A stretch of DNA of 64,000 bases, from the NCBI GenBank assembly GCA_902633985.1, contig CACPHV010000004.1:34595-98594 (forward strand). Reading direction: 5' to 3'. Positions 10,485-22,136 of the stretch are shown piece after piece. The stretch comes from an uncultured Pelagibacteraceae bacterium. GTDB taxonomy: Bacteria > Pseudomonadota > Alphaproteobacteria > Pelagibacterales > Pelagibacteraceae. Under the pieces are notes generated by a model. The model saw only the letters and a list, made by a program, of their open reading frames with translations. It was not told the origin of the DNA and ran no database searches. Position 1 is the first letter of the stretch. Every line of letters begins with the position of its first letter. The position numbers and the translations under genes are program-made.

Positions 10485-11747
10485 ATGAAAGTTGGAATAA
10501 TAGGAAGTGGTGGAAGGGAACACGCAATTTGTCAAAGTATTAGTAATTCCAACAAAATAGATGAGATTTTCTGTTTTCCAGGTAATGCTGGTACAGAAAA
10601 TATTGCAAAAAATATAAAAATTGATTTAGAAAATTTTGAAAGTATTAAAAATTATATTTTAAAAAAAAAAATTGATGTAACTATTGTGGGTCCAGAAAAA
10701 CCTTTGGTTGATGGATTGGTAGATTATTTGGAAAAATTTCAAATTAAAGTATTTGGACCAAACAAAATTGCAGCAAAACTTGAGGGGTCAAAAATATTTA
10801 CTAAAGAACTTTGTCAAAAATACAATATTCCTACTGCAAAATTTGGAATTTTTAGAAGTAAAGTTTCTACTTATGAATATTTAAAAAAAATAAAATTTCC
10901 AATAGTAATTAAAGCTGACAATCTTGCTTCTGGAAAAGGAGTTTATATTTGCAACAATTTTATAGAAGCTAAAATTGCAACAGATGAAATTTTTGACGGA
11001 AAATTTGGTGATGCCAAAAAAATACTTATAGAGGAGTTTTTAAAGGGTGAGGAAATGAGTTTTTTTACAATTCATGATGGAAAAACATTTAAAACCTTTA
11101 ATACTGCTCAAGATCATAAAAGAGTTTCTGAAGGTGATAAAGGAAAAAATACTGGTGGTATGGGTGCATACTCTCCATCAAGATTAATAAATTCAAAATT
11201 AGAAACAAAAATTATAAATAAAATTATCAGACCTACATTAAAAGGATTAGCTGATATTGGTAGTCAATATAAAGGATTTTTATATACAGGGCTTATGATT
11301 GTAAAGGATGAACCTTTTCTTATTGAATATAATGTAAGAATGGGTGATCCAGAATGTCAAACAATACTTCCTAAATTACTAACAAATTTTGATAAAATTA
11401 TTTTAGCGTGCTGTGACGGAAAACTTAACGAAACAGATATAAAATGGTCGAATAAAAAAAGTTTATGTATTGTAGTTTGTTCAGAAGGTTACCCAGAAAA
11501 ATTTAATAAGAATATTCTTATTGAAAATTTAAATAAGATTGAACTAGCTAATAATGAATTTTTATTTCATGCTGGAACTGAAAAAAAAAATAAAAGAATA
11601 TATGCTGTTGGAGGAAGAGTATTAAACTTTGTTTCTATTTCTGAGGATTTCAGCAAAGCAAGAAATGAAATATTGAAAAATATTAATAAATTGAATTGGT
11701 CTGGTGGTTTTTATAGAAAAGATATTGGTTATAAAGTCATAAAATAA
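10485..11747 (+). CDS. purD: Phosphoribosylamine-glycine ligase
   Basis: MKVGIIGSGGREHAI, ADNLASGKGVYI, NTGGMGAYSP, YNVRMGDPECQ motifs. Confidence 0.98.
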   Translation: MKVGIIGSGGREHAICQSISNSNKIDEIFCFPGNAGTENIAKNIKIDLENFESIKNYILKKKIDVTIVGPEKPLVDGLVDYLEKFQIKVFGPNKIAAKLEGSKIFTKELCQKYNIPTAKFGIFRSKVSTYEYLKKIKFPIVIKADNLASGKGVYICNNFIEAKIATDEIFDGKFGDAKKILIEEFLKGEEMSFFTIHDGKTFKTFNTAQDHKRVSEGDKGKNTGGMGAYSPSRLINSKLETKIINKIIRPTLKGLADIGSQYKGFLYTGLMIVKDEPFLIEYNVRMGDPECQTILPKLLTNFDKIILACCDGKLNETDIKWSNKKSLCIVVCSEGYPEKFNKNILIENLNKIELANNEFLFHAGTEKKNKRIYAVGGRVLNFVSISEDFSKARNEILKNINKLNWSGGFYRKDIGYKVIK

Positions 11748-12313
11748 TGATGAGAATAATTTCTGGATCTTACAAAGGTAAAAAAATCCTAGAACCAAAA
11801 GATATTTCAACTAGGCCTCTTAAAGATTTGACCAAAGAATCAATCTTCAACATTATGGCTCATTCAAATAAATTTAATTTAAATTTAACTGAAAGTTTTA
11901 TATTAGATCTATTTTCTGGTGTTGGATCTTTTGGCTTAGAATGCCTGTCTAGAGGTGCCAAAAAAGTTGTTTTTGTTGAAAATTATCATGGAGTCTTGCC
12001 AGTTTTAAAAAAAAATTTAACAAATTTGAAAAATTTAAATAATTATGAAATTCTTGAAGAAAATATAAGTAACATAAATATATATCCAAAATTTAATCAT
12101 AAATTTGATCTTATTTTTTTAGATCCTCCTTATAAATTGAAAAGTTTAGATATTATTTTGAAAAATTTAAGCGATAACAAAATTCTTAAGAAAAATGGAA
12201 TAATAATATTACACAGACATAAAAATCAAAAAGACATTTTCCCAAGTAATTTTAATATTATTGAAGAAAAAATCTATGGAATTTCAAAAGTACTCTTTAT
12301 TATCTTAAATTAA
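11747..12313 (+). CDS. rsmD: 16S rRNA (guanine966-N2)-methyltransferase
   Basis: MRIISGSYKGKKI, TRPLKDLTKESIFNI, DLIFLDPPY motifs. Confidence 0.95.
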   Translation: MMRIISGSYKGKKILEPKDISTRPLKDLTKESIFNIMAHSNKFNLNLTESFILDLFSGVGSFGLECLSRGAKKVVFVENYHGVLPVLKKNLTNLKNLNNYEILEENISNINIYPKFNHKFDLIFLDPPYKLKSLDIILKNLSDNKILKKNGIIILHRHKNQKDIFPSNFNIIEEKIYGISKVLFIILN

Positions 12314-13456
12314 TATTTTTTTAGTTTCTTTTTTAATTAGTTCAACTGCAGGTTGATCATAAGGGTTTATTTTTAGTGAATTTCCTATCAATATTGTTTC
12401 TAAAATAAAAAAAGTAAAAAGCTCCCCTAATGTTTTTTCATCTCTTTTTTTTATTTCAAAGCTACGAAATGGAATTTTTTTTTTATTAAAAACATTTTCT
12501 GTAGCTTTTTTTTGAGCAAAAATAATGTGACTTAAATTTTTATTTTTTAAAAAATTATGCGTAGATAAAAGATTTTTACCATTTATTTTATTTGTATTAT
12601 TTTCATGAACATAAAAAAAAGTATAAAAATTATTTTTAAAACCATCTAGATACAGCTGCATAACACTATGATTATCTTTTGGAAGATTAGAAATAATAGG
12701 AAGCAAACCCTTATTTCTTTTACCCAAACTCTCTGCGATTAATTGTTGATACCAATAAAAAAGGTTTTGAGATTTTTCATCATAATTAAGAATTATTGAA
12801 TTAAATTTTTTATTTTTTAGATAGTAGAGTGTTGAGCTAACGTTTTGTATTAAATTATTCAAGAATTTTTTATTTTTTATCAATGAATTAAATTGTCTAA
12901 AGTTACTAGAATTAAGACCCATTAATTCTGCTGGTAACATTCCAACCTCAGATAATACTGAGTACCTGCCTCCAATATAATTATTGTGATGGATAATATC
13001 TGCTTTTAGCTTTTGAGCTAATGTATAAAGATAATTTTTTTTATTTTCTGTTATAAAAATATTATTATCATTTTTATTTATAAAAAAATTTGAATTTACT
13101 ATTGTTTCTAAAGTATTTCCTGACTTTGAAATAATTAAATTTAAATGTTTTTCATCACTTTGTTTCTCGTCTGCATCTAAATTATTTAAAAAAGATATTC
13201 TTTTTTTAATTTTATGTTTTAAAAAACTATATATGGCTTGGGCACCTAAACTCGACCCACCCATTCCTATAATTCTTAATTTATTGTATTTTTGATACTT
13301 TCTCAAATATCTTTTAGAAAAACTATCTAAATAATTTTTACTTAAAGATAATAAAATTTGACTATTCTCTTTTAAAATATTTCCCAGTAGTTTTTGAACA
13401 CGGGGGTTTTTTTTATTAAATTGAAAATTTTTAAAAATAATATTTTTATAATTCAT
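12305..13456 (-). CDS. pgi: Glucose-6-phosphate isomerase (divergent, short)
   Basis: GMGGSSLGAQAIYSFLKHK, ISKSGNTLETI, GGRYSVLSEVGMLPA, LGELFTFFILETILIGNSLKINPYDQPAVELIKKETKKIL. Confidence 0.92.
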   Translation of the reverse strand: MNYKNIIFKNFQFNKKNPRVQKLLGNILKENSQILLSLSKNYLDSFSKRYLRKYQKYNKLRIIGMGGSSLGAQAIYSFLKHKIKKRISFLNNLDADEKQSDEKHLNLIISKSGNTLETIVNSNFFINKNDNNIFITENKKNYLYTLAQKLKADIIHHNNYIGGRYSVLSEVGMLPAELMGLNSSNFRQFNSLIKNKKFLNNLIQNVSSTLYYLKNKKFNSIILNYDEKSQNLFYWYQQLIAESLGKRNKGLLPIISNLPKDNHSVMQLYLDGFKNNFYTFFYVHENNTNKINGKNLLSTHNFLKNKNLSHIIFAQKKATENVFNKKKIPFRSFEIKKRDEKTLGELFTFFILETILIGNSLKINPYDQPAVELIKKETKKILI

Positions 13457-13770
13457 TAATTATTTTTTATTTTTTCTAATATAAAATTCTCAGTATTTTT
13501 ATTTGAATTTACCTCATTATTTTGGTCAATTTTACTTTTTGTGATAATTTTCTCTAACTGACTATTTTCCTCTTCAGAAATGTTTTCTTTTTGACTTGGT
13601 TGAGGGAGTTTATCAAAATCAGGTGGCATTACTAAAGGCCTTTTTTTTTCTACTAAAAATTCATCAGTACTGTTTTTTCTTTGGGATTGAAATCCATCCT
13701 TTAAAGTGCTGCAATTTAAAAGAAGAAAGGAGGCAATACAAATAAATGATATAATTTTAATATTTTTCAT
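13456..13770 (-). CDS. Small lipoprotein (DUF3035-like)
   Basis: Lipobox LLLNCS, then KRPLVMPPDFDKLPQPSQ; adjacent to lspA. ATG at 13770 gives a cleaner signal peptide than the track start. Confidence 0.7.
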   Translation of the reverse strand: MKNIKIISFICIASFLLLNCSTLKDGFQSQRKNSTDEFLVEKKRPLVMPPDFDKLPQPSQKENISEEENSQLEKIITKSKIDQNNEVNSNKNTENFILEKIKNN

Positions 13771-14260
13771 GAGTTTCAATTTTATTAACAAAAAATTCGG
13801 ATAAAATCATAAAAATAACGCCTAAACTTATAAATATATCTGCTACATTGAATATGAACCAGTGAAAATTTTCAATATGAAAGTCTATAAAATCAGGTAC
13901 AGCTTTATAAATTATTCTATCGAAGAAATTGCCAAAAGCTCCCCCCAGAATCATAATTAATGAAATTTTTTTAAATCCAGAATTTTTCTTAATCATTATA
14001 ATAATAATTAAAATAATTATGCCTATCAAAATTGTTAATAAGTTATATAAATATTTTTGATCAAAAGACAAAAGTCCAAAAGCTACCCCTTCATTCCATA
14101 CTAAATAAATATTTAGATATTTAGATGTAAATATTTCAGATCCAAGGAATTTTTTATCTAAATAAATCACATAAATTTTCGAAAATCTATCAAATAAAAA
14201 AATTACTAAGAGTAAGAATAAGTTGATTAAAAAATTTTTATTTAAATTTTTTGCAATCAT
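13757..14260 (-). CDS. lspA: Lipoprotein signal peptidase
   Basis: NEGVAFGLL, GGAFGNFFDRI, VPDFIDFH, FNVADIFISLGVI catalytic motifs. Confidence 0.97.
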   Translation of the reverse strand: MIAKNLNKNFLINLFLLLVIFLFDRFSKIYVIYLDKKFLGSEIFTSKYLNIYLVWNEGVAFGLLSFDQKYLYNLLTILIGIIILIIIIMIKKNSGFKKISLIMILGGAFGNFFDRIIYKAVPDFIDFHIENFHWFIFNVADIFISLGVIFMILSEFFVNKIETHEKY

Positions 14261-16974
14261 TCAGAATGTCTTGGACAAGAAATTTCATTTATTTTCCAAC
14301 AAACTGGACATTTAGATCCCTGTGCCTTACTAGTAATTGCATTTGTTTCAATATCATCTTTGTATTCAACCTTGGCTTTTGAAGTAATACAAAGTTCAGA
14401 AAAATCTATATTTTCAGTTAGATCTTTAAATTTTTTATTTAATTGTATTTTTAAATCTGCTTCTAAGCTCGATCCAATTTCTTTACTGGCTCTCTTTTCT
14501 TCGATACTAATATTACAAATATTTCTAATTTTAATTAATTCAACCCATTTTTCATTGAGTTTTTCATTTTTGAATTTATTAGGGAATTCTAAAAATTTCT
14601 CTAAGTGGATACTTTTTTGATCTTTAAATAGTAATTTAAAAATTTCTTCAGTAGTAAATGATAATATTGGAGCAAACCATTTTAATAGAGCATTTAATAC
14701 AATATTTAGAAGTAAAATTGTTGATTTTCTTTTTTTTGAGTCTTTACTGTCGCAATAAAGATTGTCTTTTCTAATATCAAAATAAAAAGCAGATAAATCA
14801 ACAGTGCAAAAATTTAATAATTCTCTATATAAATTATGAAAATCATAATTGTTAAAATATTTTTTAAAATTATCATTCAAAACATAAATTTTGTGTAACA
14901 TTAATTGTTCTAATTCAGGCAATTCGTTAATATCTAGTTTGTCAAAATTAATCGTTTCAAAATTATCATTTATATTCCCAAGTAAATATCTAAACGTATT
15001 TCTAATTTTTCTATATGATTCTGCATGTTGATCTAAAATCGAATAATCTATTCTTAAATCTTCTTCATAATTTGATGATGCAACCCAAATTCTTAAAATA
15101 TCAGCACCATACTTTTTTAAAATATCCTCAGGAGCAATTACATTCCCTAGAGATTTTGACATTTTCAAGCCTTTGCCGTCTACAACGAATCCATGAGATA
15201 AAATAGACTCGAATGGAGCTCTACCTCTGGTTCCACAAGATTCTAATAATGATGAGTGAAACCAGCCTCTATGTTGATCTGAACCTTCTAAATACATTGA
15301 AGCCGGCCATTTTAAATCATCTCTTTTTTCTAATACGAATGAATGTGTTGATCCACTATCAAACCAAACTTCAACAATGTCACTAAGTTTTTCAAATTCA
15401 TCTGCTTTATATTTGCTTCCAAGAAATCTTTGTGGATCATCTGAAAACCAACAATCTGAACCCTCTTTTTCATAAATTGAAGCAATATTTTCAATAAGAT
15501 CATCATCTACTAAAATTTCTTTAGTTCTTTTATTTATAAAAATTGGAAGAGGAACTCCCCATACTCTTTGTCTAGACACACACCAGTCTGGTCTTGTTTC
15601 AATCATTGATTTCAATCTTTCTTTTCCTTTACTTGGATAAAATGTTGTATCACCAATTGCTTTTAAAGCTTTATCTCTCAACTTATGACTTTCCATTGAT
15701 ATAAACCATTGTGGTGTTGCTCTATGAACAAGTGGTGCCTTAGATCTCCATGAATGTGGATAAGAATGTACTAATTCGCCGTTAGATAGTAAATTTTTTT
15801 GCTCCTTAAGTTTTTCAATTACAATAGGATTTGCTTTAAAAATATGAATGCCTTCAAATAATTTTACATTATTCGTATATTTTCCATCTCCATCAACAGT
15901 TTCAATTGCTTTAATTCCATTGTTTAAACATAAATTAAAATCATCAGGTCCATGACTTGGAGCACAATGAACTATCCCTGTTCCTTGTTCAAGTGTAACA
16001 AATCTTGCCTCTAACATTGGTATATCTATTTTATAACCAAGATTTAAAAAAGGATGATTGCAGATTGTATTTTTAAATTCTTTTCCTTTAAAGGTTTTTA
16101 TTTTTTTGTAAGCCTTAATTTCACACTCTTGAATAACTGACTTAAGCAAAGCTTCAGCAACAACTATTTTTCTATTTTTAAAATCACCATCATCACTTAA
16201 GTGTAGCAAAACATAATCAAGAGACTCATTATATGCCAGAGCTTTATTAGCTGGAATTGTCCAAGGTGTAGTCGTCCAAATCACAATTTCACTACCAACT
16301 ATATCCTTTAAATCGGATGATTTAACTTTGAAAGATGTATAAATTGTATCTGACTTATGATCTTGATATTCTACTTCAGCGTCTGCTAAAGCTGTTTTTT
16401 CGACTGTTGACCAAAGAACTGGTTTAAATCCTCTATATAAACTTCCTTCTTTTAGAAATTTACCCAGTTCCCTTACGATTTGAGCTTCAGCATCAAAACT
16501 CATTGTAGAATAATAGTTTTCCCAATCTCCTACAACACCTAGTCGCTTAAACTGAGATTTATGAACTTCAATCCATTTTTCTGCAAAAGATCTGCACTCT
16601 TTTCTAAACTCGACTACTGGTACTTCATTTTTATTTTTTTTATTTTTTTTATATTGTTCCTCTATTTTCCATTCAATAGGTAAACCATGACAGTCCCAAC
16701 CTGGAACATATATACTATCTTTACCATTCATTTGATGAAATTTTACAATTATATCTTTCAAAATTTTATTCAGGGCAGTACCCATATGAATATTACCATT
16801 TGCGTATGGTGGGCCGTCATGCAGAATAAATTTTTCTTTACCCATACTTGAGTTTCTAATTTCCTGATAAAGATTAATTTTTTCCCAATATTTTAATATT
16901 TCTGGCTCTCTTGTGGGTAAATTTGCCTTCATTGAAAAAGCGGTTTTTGGGAGATTTATTTGTGATTTAGTCAT
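14257..16974 (-). CDS. ileS: Isoleucyl-tRNA synthetase
   Basis: HDGPPYANGNIHMGTALNKILKD, KMSKSLGN, C-terminal CPVCWKINEISCPRH zinc motif. Confidence 0.98.
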   Translation of the reverse strand: MTKSQINLPKTAFSMKANLPTREPEILKYWEKINLYQEIRNSSMGKEKFILHDGPPYANGNIHMGTALNKILKDIIVKFHQMNGKDSIYVPGWDCHGLPIEWKIEEQYKKNKKNKNEVPVVEFRKECRSFAEKWIEVHKSQFKRLGVVGDWENYYSTMSFDAEAQIVRELGKFLKEGSLYRGFKPVLWSTVEKTALADAEVEYQDHKSDTIYTSFKVKSSDLKDIVGSEIVIWTTTPWTIPANKALAYNESLDYVLLHLSDDGDFKNRKIVVAEALLKSVIQECEIKAYKKIKTFKGKEFKNTICNHPFLNLGYKIDIPMLEARFVTLEQGTGIVHCAPSHGPDDFNLCLNNGIKAIETVDGDGKYTNNVKLFEGIHIFKANPIVIEKLKEQKNLLSNGELVHSYPHSWRSKAPLVHRATPQWFISMESHKLRDKALKAIGDTTFYPSKGKERLKSMIETRPDWCVSRQRVWGVPLPIFINKRTKEILVDDDLIENIASIYEKEGSDCWFSDDPQRFLGSKYKADEFEKLSDIVEVWFDSGSTHSFVLEKRDDLKWPASMYLEGSDQHRGWFHSSLLESCGTRGRAPFESILSHGFVVDGKGLKMSKSLGNVIAPEDILKKYGADILRIWVASSNYEEDLRIDYSILDQHAESYRKIRNTFRYLLGNINDNFETINFDKLDINELPELEQLMLHKIYVLNDNFKKYFNNYDFHNLYRELLNFCTVDLSAFYFDIRKDNLYCDSKDSKKRKSTILLLNIVLNALLKWFAPILSFTTEEIFKLLFKDQKSIHLEKFLEFPNKFKNEKLNEKWVELIKIRNICNISIEEKRASKEIGSSLEADLKIQLNKKFKDLTENIDFSELCITSKAKVEYKDDIETNAITSKAQGSKCPVCWKINEISCPRHSE

Positions 16975-17894
16975 TTAACCTTTTTTGCAATATTTAAATC
17001 AATTTTTATTTGAGTTCTTAATTGATTTACATTTTTAAATTTTTTTTCTTTTCTAATAAACTTTAAAAACTCTACTGATAAAAGCTTATTATAAAGATTT
17101 CCAGAAAAATTAAATAAATGAACTTCTAATAGTATTTTATTTTGATTAAATGTTGGCCTATATCCAAGATTAGCAATTCCTTTAAGATATTTTGTATTAT
17201 TTTTTCTTAAAACTTTGACCGCGTAAACCCCGGGTTTTGCTAAGACATAATCATGTACGTCTATATTGCAGGTTGGGAAACCAATTTTTTTTCCTACTTG
17301 TCTGCCTCTTTTAACAAAACCTTGTATCGTCCAGTTTCTATTCAAAAGTTTATTTGCTTTATCTAGAAAACCTTTTTCTAAAAGATTTCTAATTAAAGAT
17401 GAAGAAACTATCTTTTTATTTTTATTTAATGGTTTTGGTTTAATAACTTTATAATTATAAACTTTCTCATATTTAATTAATAAATTTACGTTTCCCTCTC
17501 TCTTGTTTCCAAATCTAAAATTATTACTAACAAAAATGAATTTGGAATTTAATTTTTTATATAATATTTCTTTTATAAAACTTTGAGCTTTTGTTTTAGA
17601 GAAATTTTTATCAAATTTTTTTGTTATAATAAAATCTACTTTAAAATTATTTAACAATTTAATTTTTTGACTAATATTTGAAAGTTTAAAATTTTTTAAA
17701 TTTTTATTAAAAAACATTTTTGGCATTGGGTTAAAATTAATGACACCAATTTTTAAGTTATATTTTTTTTTATAAGATTGTGCTTGTCTAAATAACTTTT
17801 GATGACCCAAATGCAAACCATCAAAATTTCCTATTAAAATAATAGATCCTTTATGTTTTCTTTGAATTTTAAAATTAGAATAAGTTTTTACCAT
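16971..17894 (-). CDS. ribF: Bifunctional riboflavin kinase / FAD synthetase
   Basis: GNFDGLHLGHQKLF, GRQVGKKIGFPTCNID, PGVYAVKV motifs. Confidence 0.95.
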   Translation of the reverse strand: MVKTYSNFKIQRKHKGSIILIGNFDGLHLGHQKLFRQAQSYKKKYNLKIGVINFNPMPKMFFNKNLKNFKLSNISQKIKLLNNFKVDFIITKKFDKNFSKTKAQSFIKEILYKKLNSKFIFVSNNFRFGNKREGNVNLLIKYEKVYNYKVIKPKPLNKNKKIVSSSLIRNLLEKGFLDKANKLLNRNWTIQGFVKRGRQVGKKIGFPTCNIDVHDYVLAKPGVYAVKVLRKNNTKYLKGIANLGYRPTFNQNKILLEVHLFNFSGNLYNKLLSVEFLKFIRKEKKFKNVNQLRTQIKIDLNIAKKVK

Positions 17895-18706
17895 TTTAAA
17901 TCTGACTGAATATAATTTACTATTACCTCATAGTCTTTAGCAACTTTTTGAATACCTTTGTTTTTAATTTCATCTCTATGAATACCATTTGAAATTAATA
18001 AAGAATCATAATTTAAAAGATTTGCACCTCTAATATCAGTATTTAAGTTATCACCAATGGCCAATATTTTTTTATTTTTATTATCAAATGATTGATTATA
18101 AACTTCAGGATGTGGTTTACCAAAGTAAATAACCTCTCCACCCATTTTTTCAAAAACCATTGCTACAGATCCTGCACATAATTCTCTAATGTTTCCTCGG
18201 TCAACAATTAAATCTGGATTTGTACATATCATTTTTTTATTAATATGTTTTTCAAATAAATCTTTATAATAAGTTAAATCTTCCTCATATTCTTCAAATA
18301 GACCTGTACATAATAAATATTCACTATCTTTAATATTCTCGCACTTGTCATTTTTAAATAAGTTAAATAAGTCAAAATCTTTGGTAGGACCTATATGATA
18401 AAATTTTTTATACAAATAAAAATTATTTAAATAATTTAAAGCTGCTTCACCTGATGTAAATACATGATCCCTAATAGCTTTTTCCATACCCATTTTTTCT
18501 AAAAAATTTCTCACTACTTGATTTGGTCTTGGGGCATTAGTTAATAAAACTAAACTTTTTTTATTTTTTAAAAGCTCTCTTAGCGCAATCACAGCATCAT
18601 CATGAAGTATAATGCCATTATGAATTACACCCCATAAATCTATATAAAAAAGATCATAATTATCTGCTATAGAATTTAAGCCATTTAAATCTAAATTTTT
18701 GGTCAT
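17888..18706 (-). CDS. HAD-superfamily class IIA hydrolase (NagD-like)
   Basis: YDLFYIDLWGVIHNG, LLTNAPRPNQVV, FGKPHPEVYN, AIGDNLNTDIRGAN. Confidence 0.88.
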   Translation of the reverse strand: MTKNLDLNGLNSIADNYDLFYIDLWGVIHNGIILHDDAVIALRELLKNKKSLVLLTNAPRPNQVVRNFLEKMGMEKAIRDHVFTSGEAALNYLNNFYLYKKFYHIGPTKDFDLFNLFKNDKCENIKDSEYLLCTGLFEEYEEDLTYYKDLFEKHINKKMICTNPDLIVDRGNIRELCAGSVAMVFEKMGGEVIYFGKPHPEVYNQSFDNKNKKILAIGDNLNTDIRGANLLNYDSLLISNGIHRDEIKNKGIQKVAKDYEVIVNYIQSDLKW

Positions 18707-18773
18707 ATTTTAAGGTATAAACCATAAAATCCTGAATTTAATAGCAATATTCATATTCTAAAGGGTTTCTCTT

Positions 18774-18802
18774 CTTGAAATAAACGGCGAAATATCTATA
18801 TG
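18774..18802 (+). promoter_or_regulatory. Sigma-32 (RpoH)-like heat-shock promoter of groESL
   Basis: CTTGAAA (18774-18780), 14-nt spacer, TCTATATG (18795-18802); starts 65 bp upstream of the groES ATG. Confidence 0.6.
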
Positions 18803-18838
18803 AGCTTCATATTTGTAAAGATTTATAAAGGAGAATTT

Positions 18839-19129
18839 ATGAAGTTTAAACCGTTACATGACAGAGTTTTAATCGAAGTATTAGATAGCAGTGAAAAAAC
18901 TGCAGGTGGAATAATTATCCCTGATACAGCTCAAGAAAAACCTCAAGAAGGCAAAGTTGTTGCTGTAGGCGGTGGTGCAAAAACTGAGGACGGAAAAAAA
19001 ATTCCAATGGATGTTAAAGTTGGTGATAAAGTTTTATTTGGCAAGTGGTCTGGTACTGAAGTTAAAATTAATGGTAAAGAGTACAGCATAATGAAAGAGT
19101 CAGACATTATGGGTATTTCTGGTAAGTAA
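18839..19129 (+). CDS. groES: Co-chaperonin GroES
   Basis: [13 protein letters not shown]...[26 protein letters not shown] Shine-Dalgarno lies just before the 18839 ATG; the track start at 18800 is rejected. Confidence 0.98.
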   Translation: MKFKPLHDRVLIEVLDSSEKTAGGIIIPDTAQEKPQEGKVVAVGGGAKTEDGKKIPMDVKVGDKVLFGKWSGTEVKINGKEYSIMKESDIMGISGK

Positions 19130-19139
19130 TTTAATTTAA

Positions 19140-20813
<1,674 letters not shown>

Positions 20814-20863
20814 TACGTTTCCATTCAGAGAACACTCCAAATACATAAACTAAACAAAATTAG

Positions 20864-20895
20864 AACCCTCGGAATTAGAGTTTCGGGGGTTTTTT
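20864..20895 (+). terminator. Rho-independent terminator after groEL
   Basis: AACCCTCGGAA-TTAGAG-TTTCGGGGGTT 11-bp stem (two G-U pairs) followed by TTTTT. Confidence 0.88.
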
Positions 20896-20937
20896 ATTGA
20901 AATATTTTCTTAGATTTTAGGGAAAATCTTTTAAAAA

Positions 20938-21780
20938 TTATTCTTTATTTATCTTTTTAATAATTGATATGAATTTTCTTCTGTGGGACACACAATTATT
21001 TTCTGCATTTAATCTTTTATATATTAACTGAAAATCAATTAATTTTTGTTTCTTAAGCTCACTCAAAGTCTCATAGGCAGCAATGGAGTTATAAATTTTA
21101 TCTGATTCTTGATGATTAAGATCTATCAAAATATCATCACATGCAATTATACCATTATCATTTATTAAATTCATTGCATTGATTATATCAATACTCACTA
21201 TTGGATAACCATGGGCTCCATCTATCCAAATCAAATCATATTTTTTTTTATGATTAATTAATTTAATTGAATTCATAGGTATAAATTCAATATTATCACC
21301 CAAAGATAAATTTTTTTTTCTATTTTCTATAAATTCAATCAGTTGATTTTTTCTTTTATATGATGCAATAAATTCTTTGTCATCTTCTGGTAAATCTATT
21401 GTAGAAATTTTTGAATTAGGAAATAATTTGGATAATAGAAGTGCATTAAAACCATCATAAGTTCCAACCTCTAAAATATTTTCAATTTTTAAGTTTTTTA
21501 TTAATGAGATACTCGATAACATAACCTCGTGTTCTGAACTCATATCTCTTTTTATGTTAGTATTTACACTAAGTTTTTTTTTAATATCGTTTAAATTTTT
21601 AATACCATCTTCTCTATTTAATCCAGATGAATAAAAAATATCTTGTTGTTTATTTTTATAAAAATTAAAATCATAATTTCTTAATTTAAAAAAAAAATTT
21701 ATTTTTCTTAATATTTTTTGAGGTATCTCAAATGGATTACGAAGATTAGTTATTATTTTTATAAAAAAATGTTTTATCAT
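20938..21780 (-). CDS. Class I SAM-dependent methyltransferase (O-methyltransferase-like)
   Basis: ILEVGTYDGFNALLLSKLFP, DLIWIDGAHGYPIVSIDI, ACDDI. Confidence 0.82.
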   Translation of the reverse strand: MIKHFFIKIITNLRNPFEIPQKILRKINFFFKLRNYDFNFYKNKQQDIFYSSGLNREDGIKNLNDIKKKLSVNTNIKRDMSSEHEVMLSSISLIKNLKIENILEVGTYDGFNALLLSKLFPNSKISTIDLPEDDKEFIASYKRKNQLIEFIENRKKNLSLGDNIEFIPMNSIKLINHKKKYDLIWIDGAHGYPIVSIDIINAMNLINDNGIIACDDILIDLNHQESDKIYNSIAAYETLSELKKQKLIDFQLIYKRLNAENNCVSHRRKFISIIKKINKE

Positions 21781-21934
21781 TTGACTTCTTCAATATCTTC
21801 TTTTTATACGTATAAATCGAATCAAAAATATAAACTGTAACTAATTCTGATTTATATTGAAAATACAACCTTTTTTAATTTTTTAAATTAAAGAATTATT
21901 GTATTAAAGAAAATTTTTATATAAAGATGCAAGT

Positions 21935-22051
21935 ATGTCAAAAAGATATAGCGGTAAATCATTTAAAGACTCTAGTTTTAAAAAAAAACCTAAATTGAGC
22001 TTTAAAGAAAAAAGAAAACTTAAAAAAGATAAGCAAAAAAAGACAAATTAA
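21935..22051 (+). CDS. Candidate small basic protein, 38 aa
   Basis: ATG to TAA reading MSKRYSGKSFKDSSFKKKPKLSFKEKRKLKKDKQKKTN; below track length cutoff; in an otherwise unexplained ~350-bp gap. No obvious Shine-Dalgarno. Confidence 0.4.
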   Translation: MSKRYSGKSFKDSSFKKKPKLSFKEKRKLKKDKQKKTN

Positions 22052-22136
22052 ACCTAAATTTTGAATATTATTCAAGCCAGTTATGAGTTTTTTTAAGTTT
22101 TAATATCTTTTTAAATATGTATAAGAGCCAAAATTT

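Noticed and set aside
10310-10543. 77-aa plus-strand ORF overlapping DUF2093-like gene and purD start
   Set aside because: Overlaps two better supported genes; no recognisable domain.
18800-18838. N-terminal extension [13 protein letters not shown] of the groES ORF in the track
   Set aside because: GroES starts at [10 protein letters not shown] with a GGAG ribosome site directly upstream; the extension covers the promoter/leader region.
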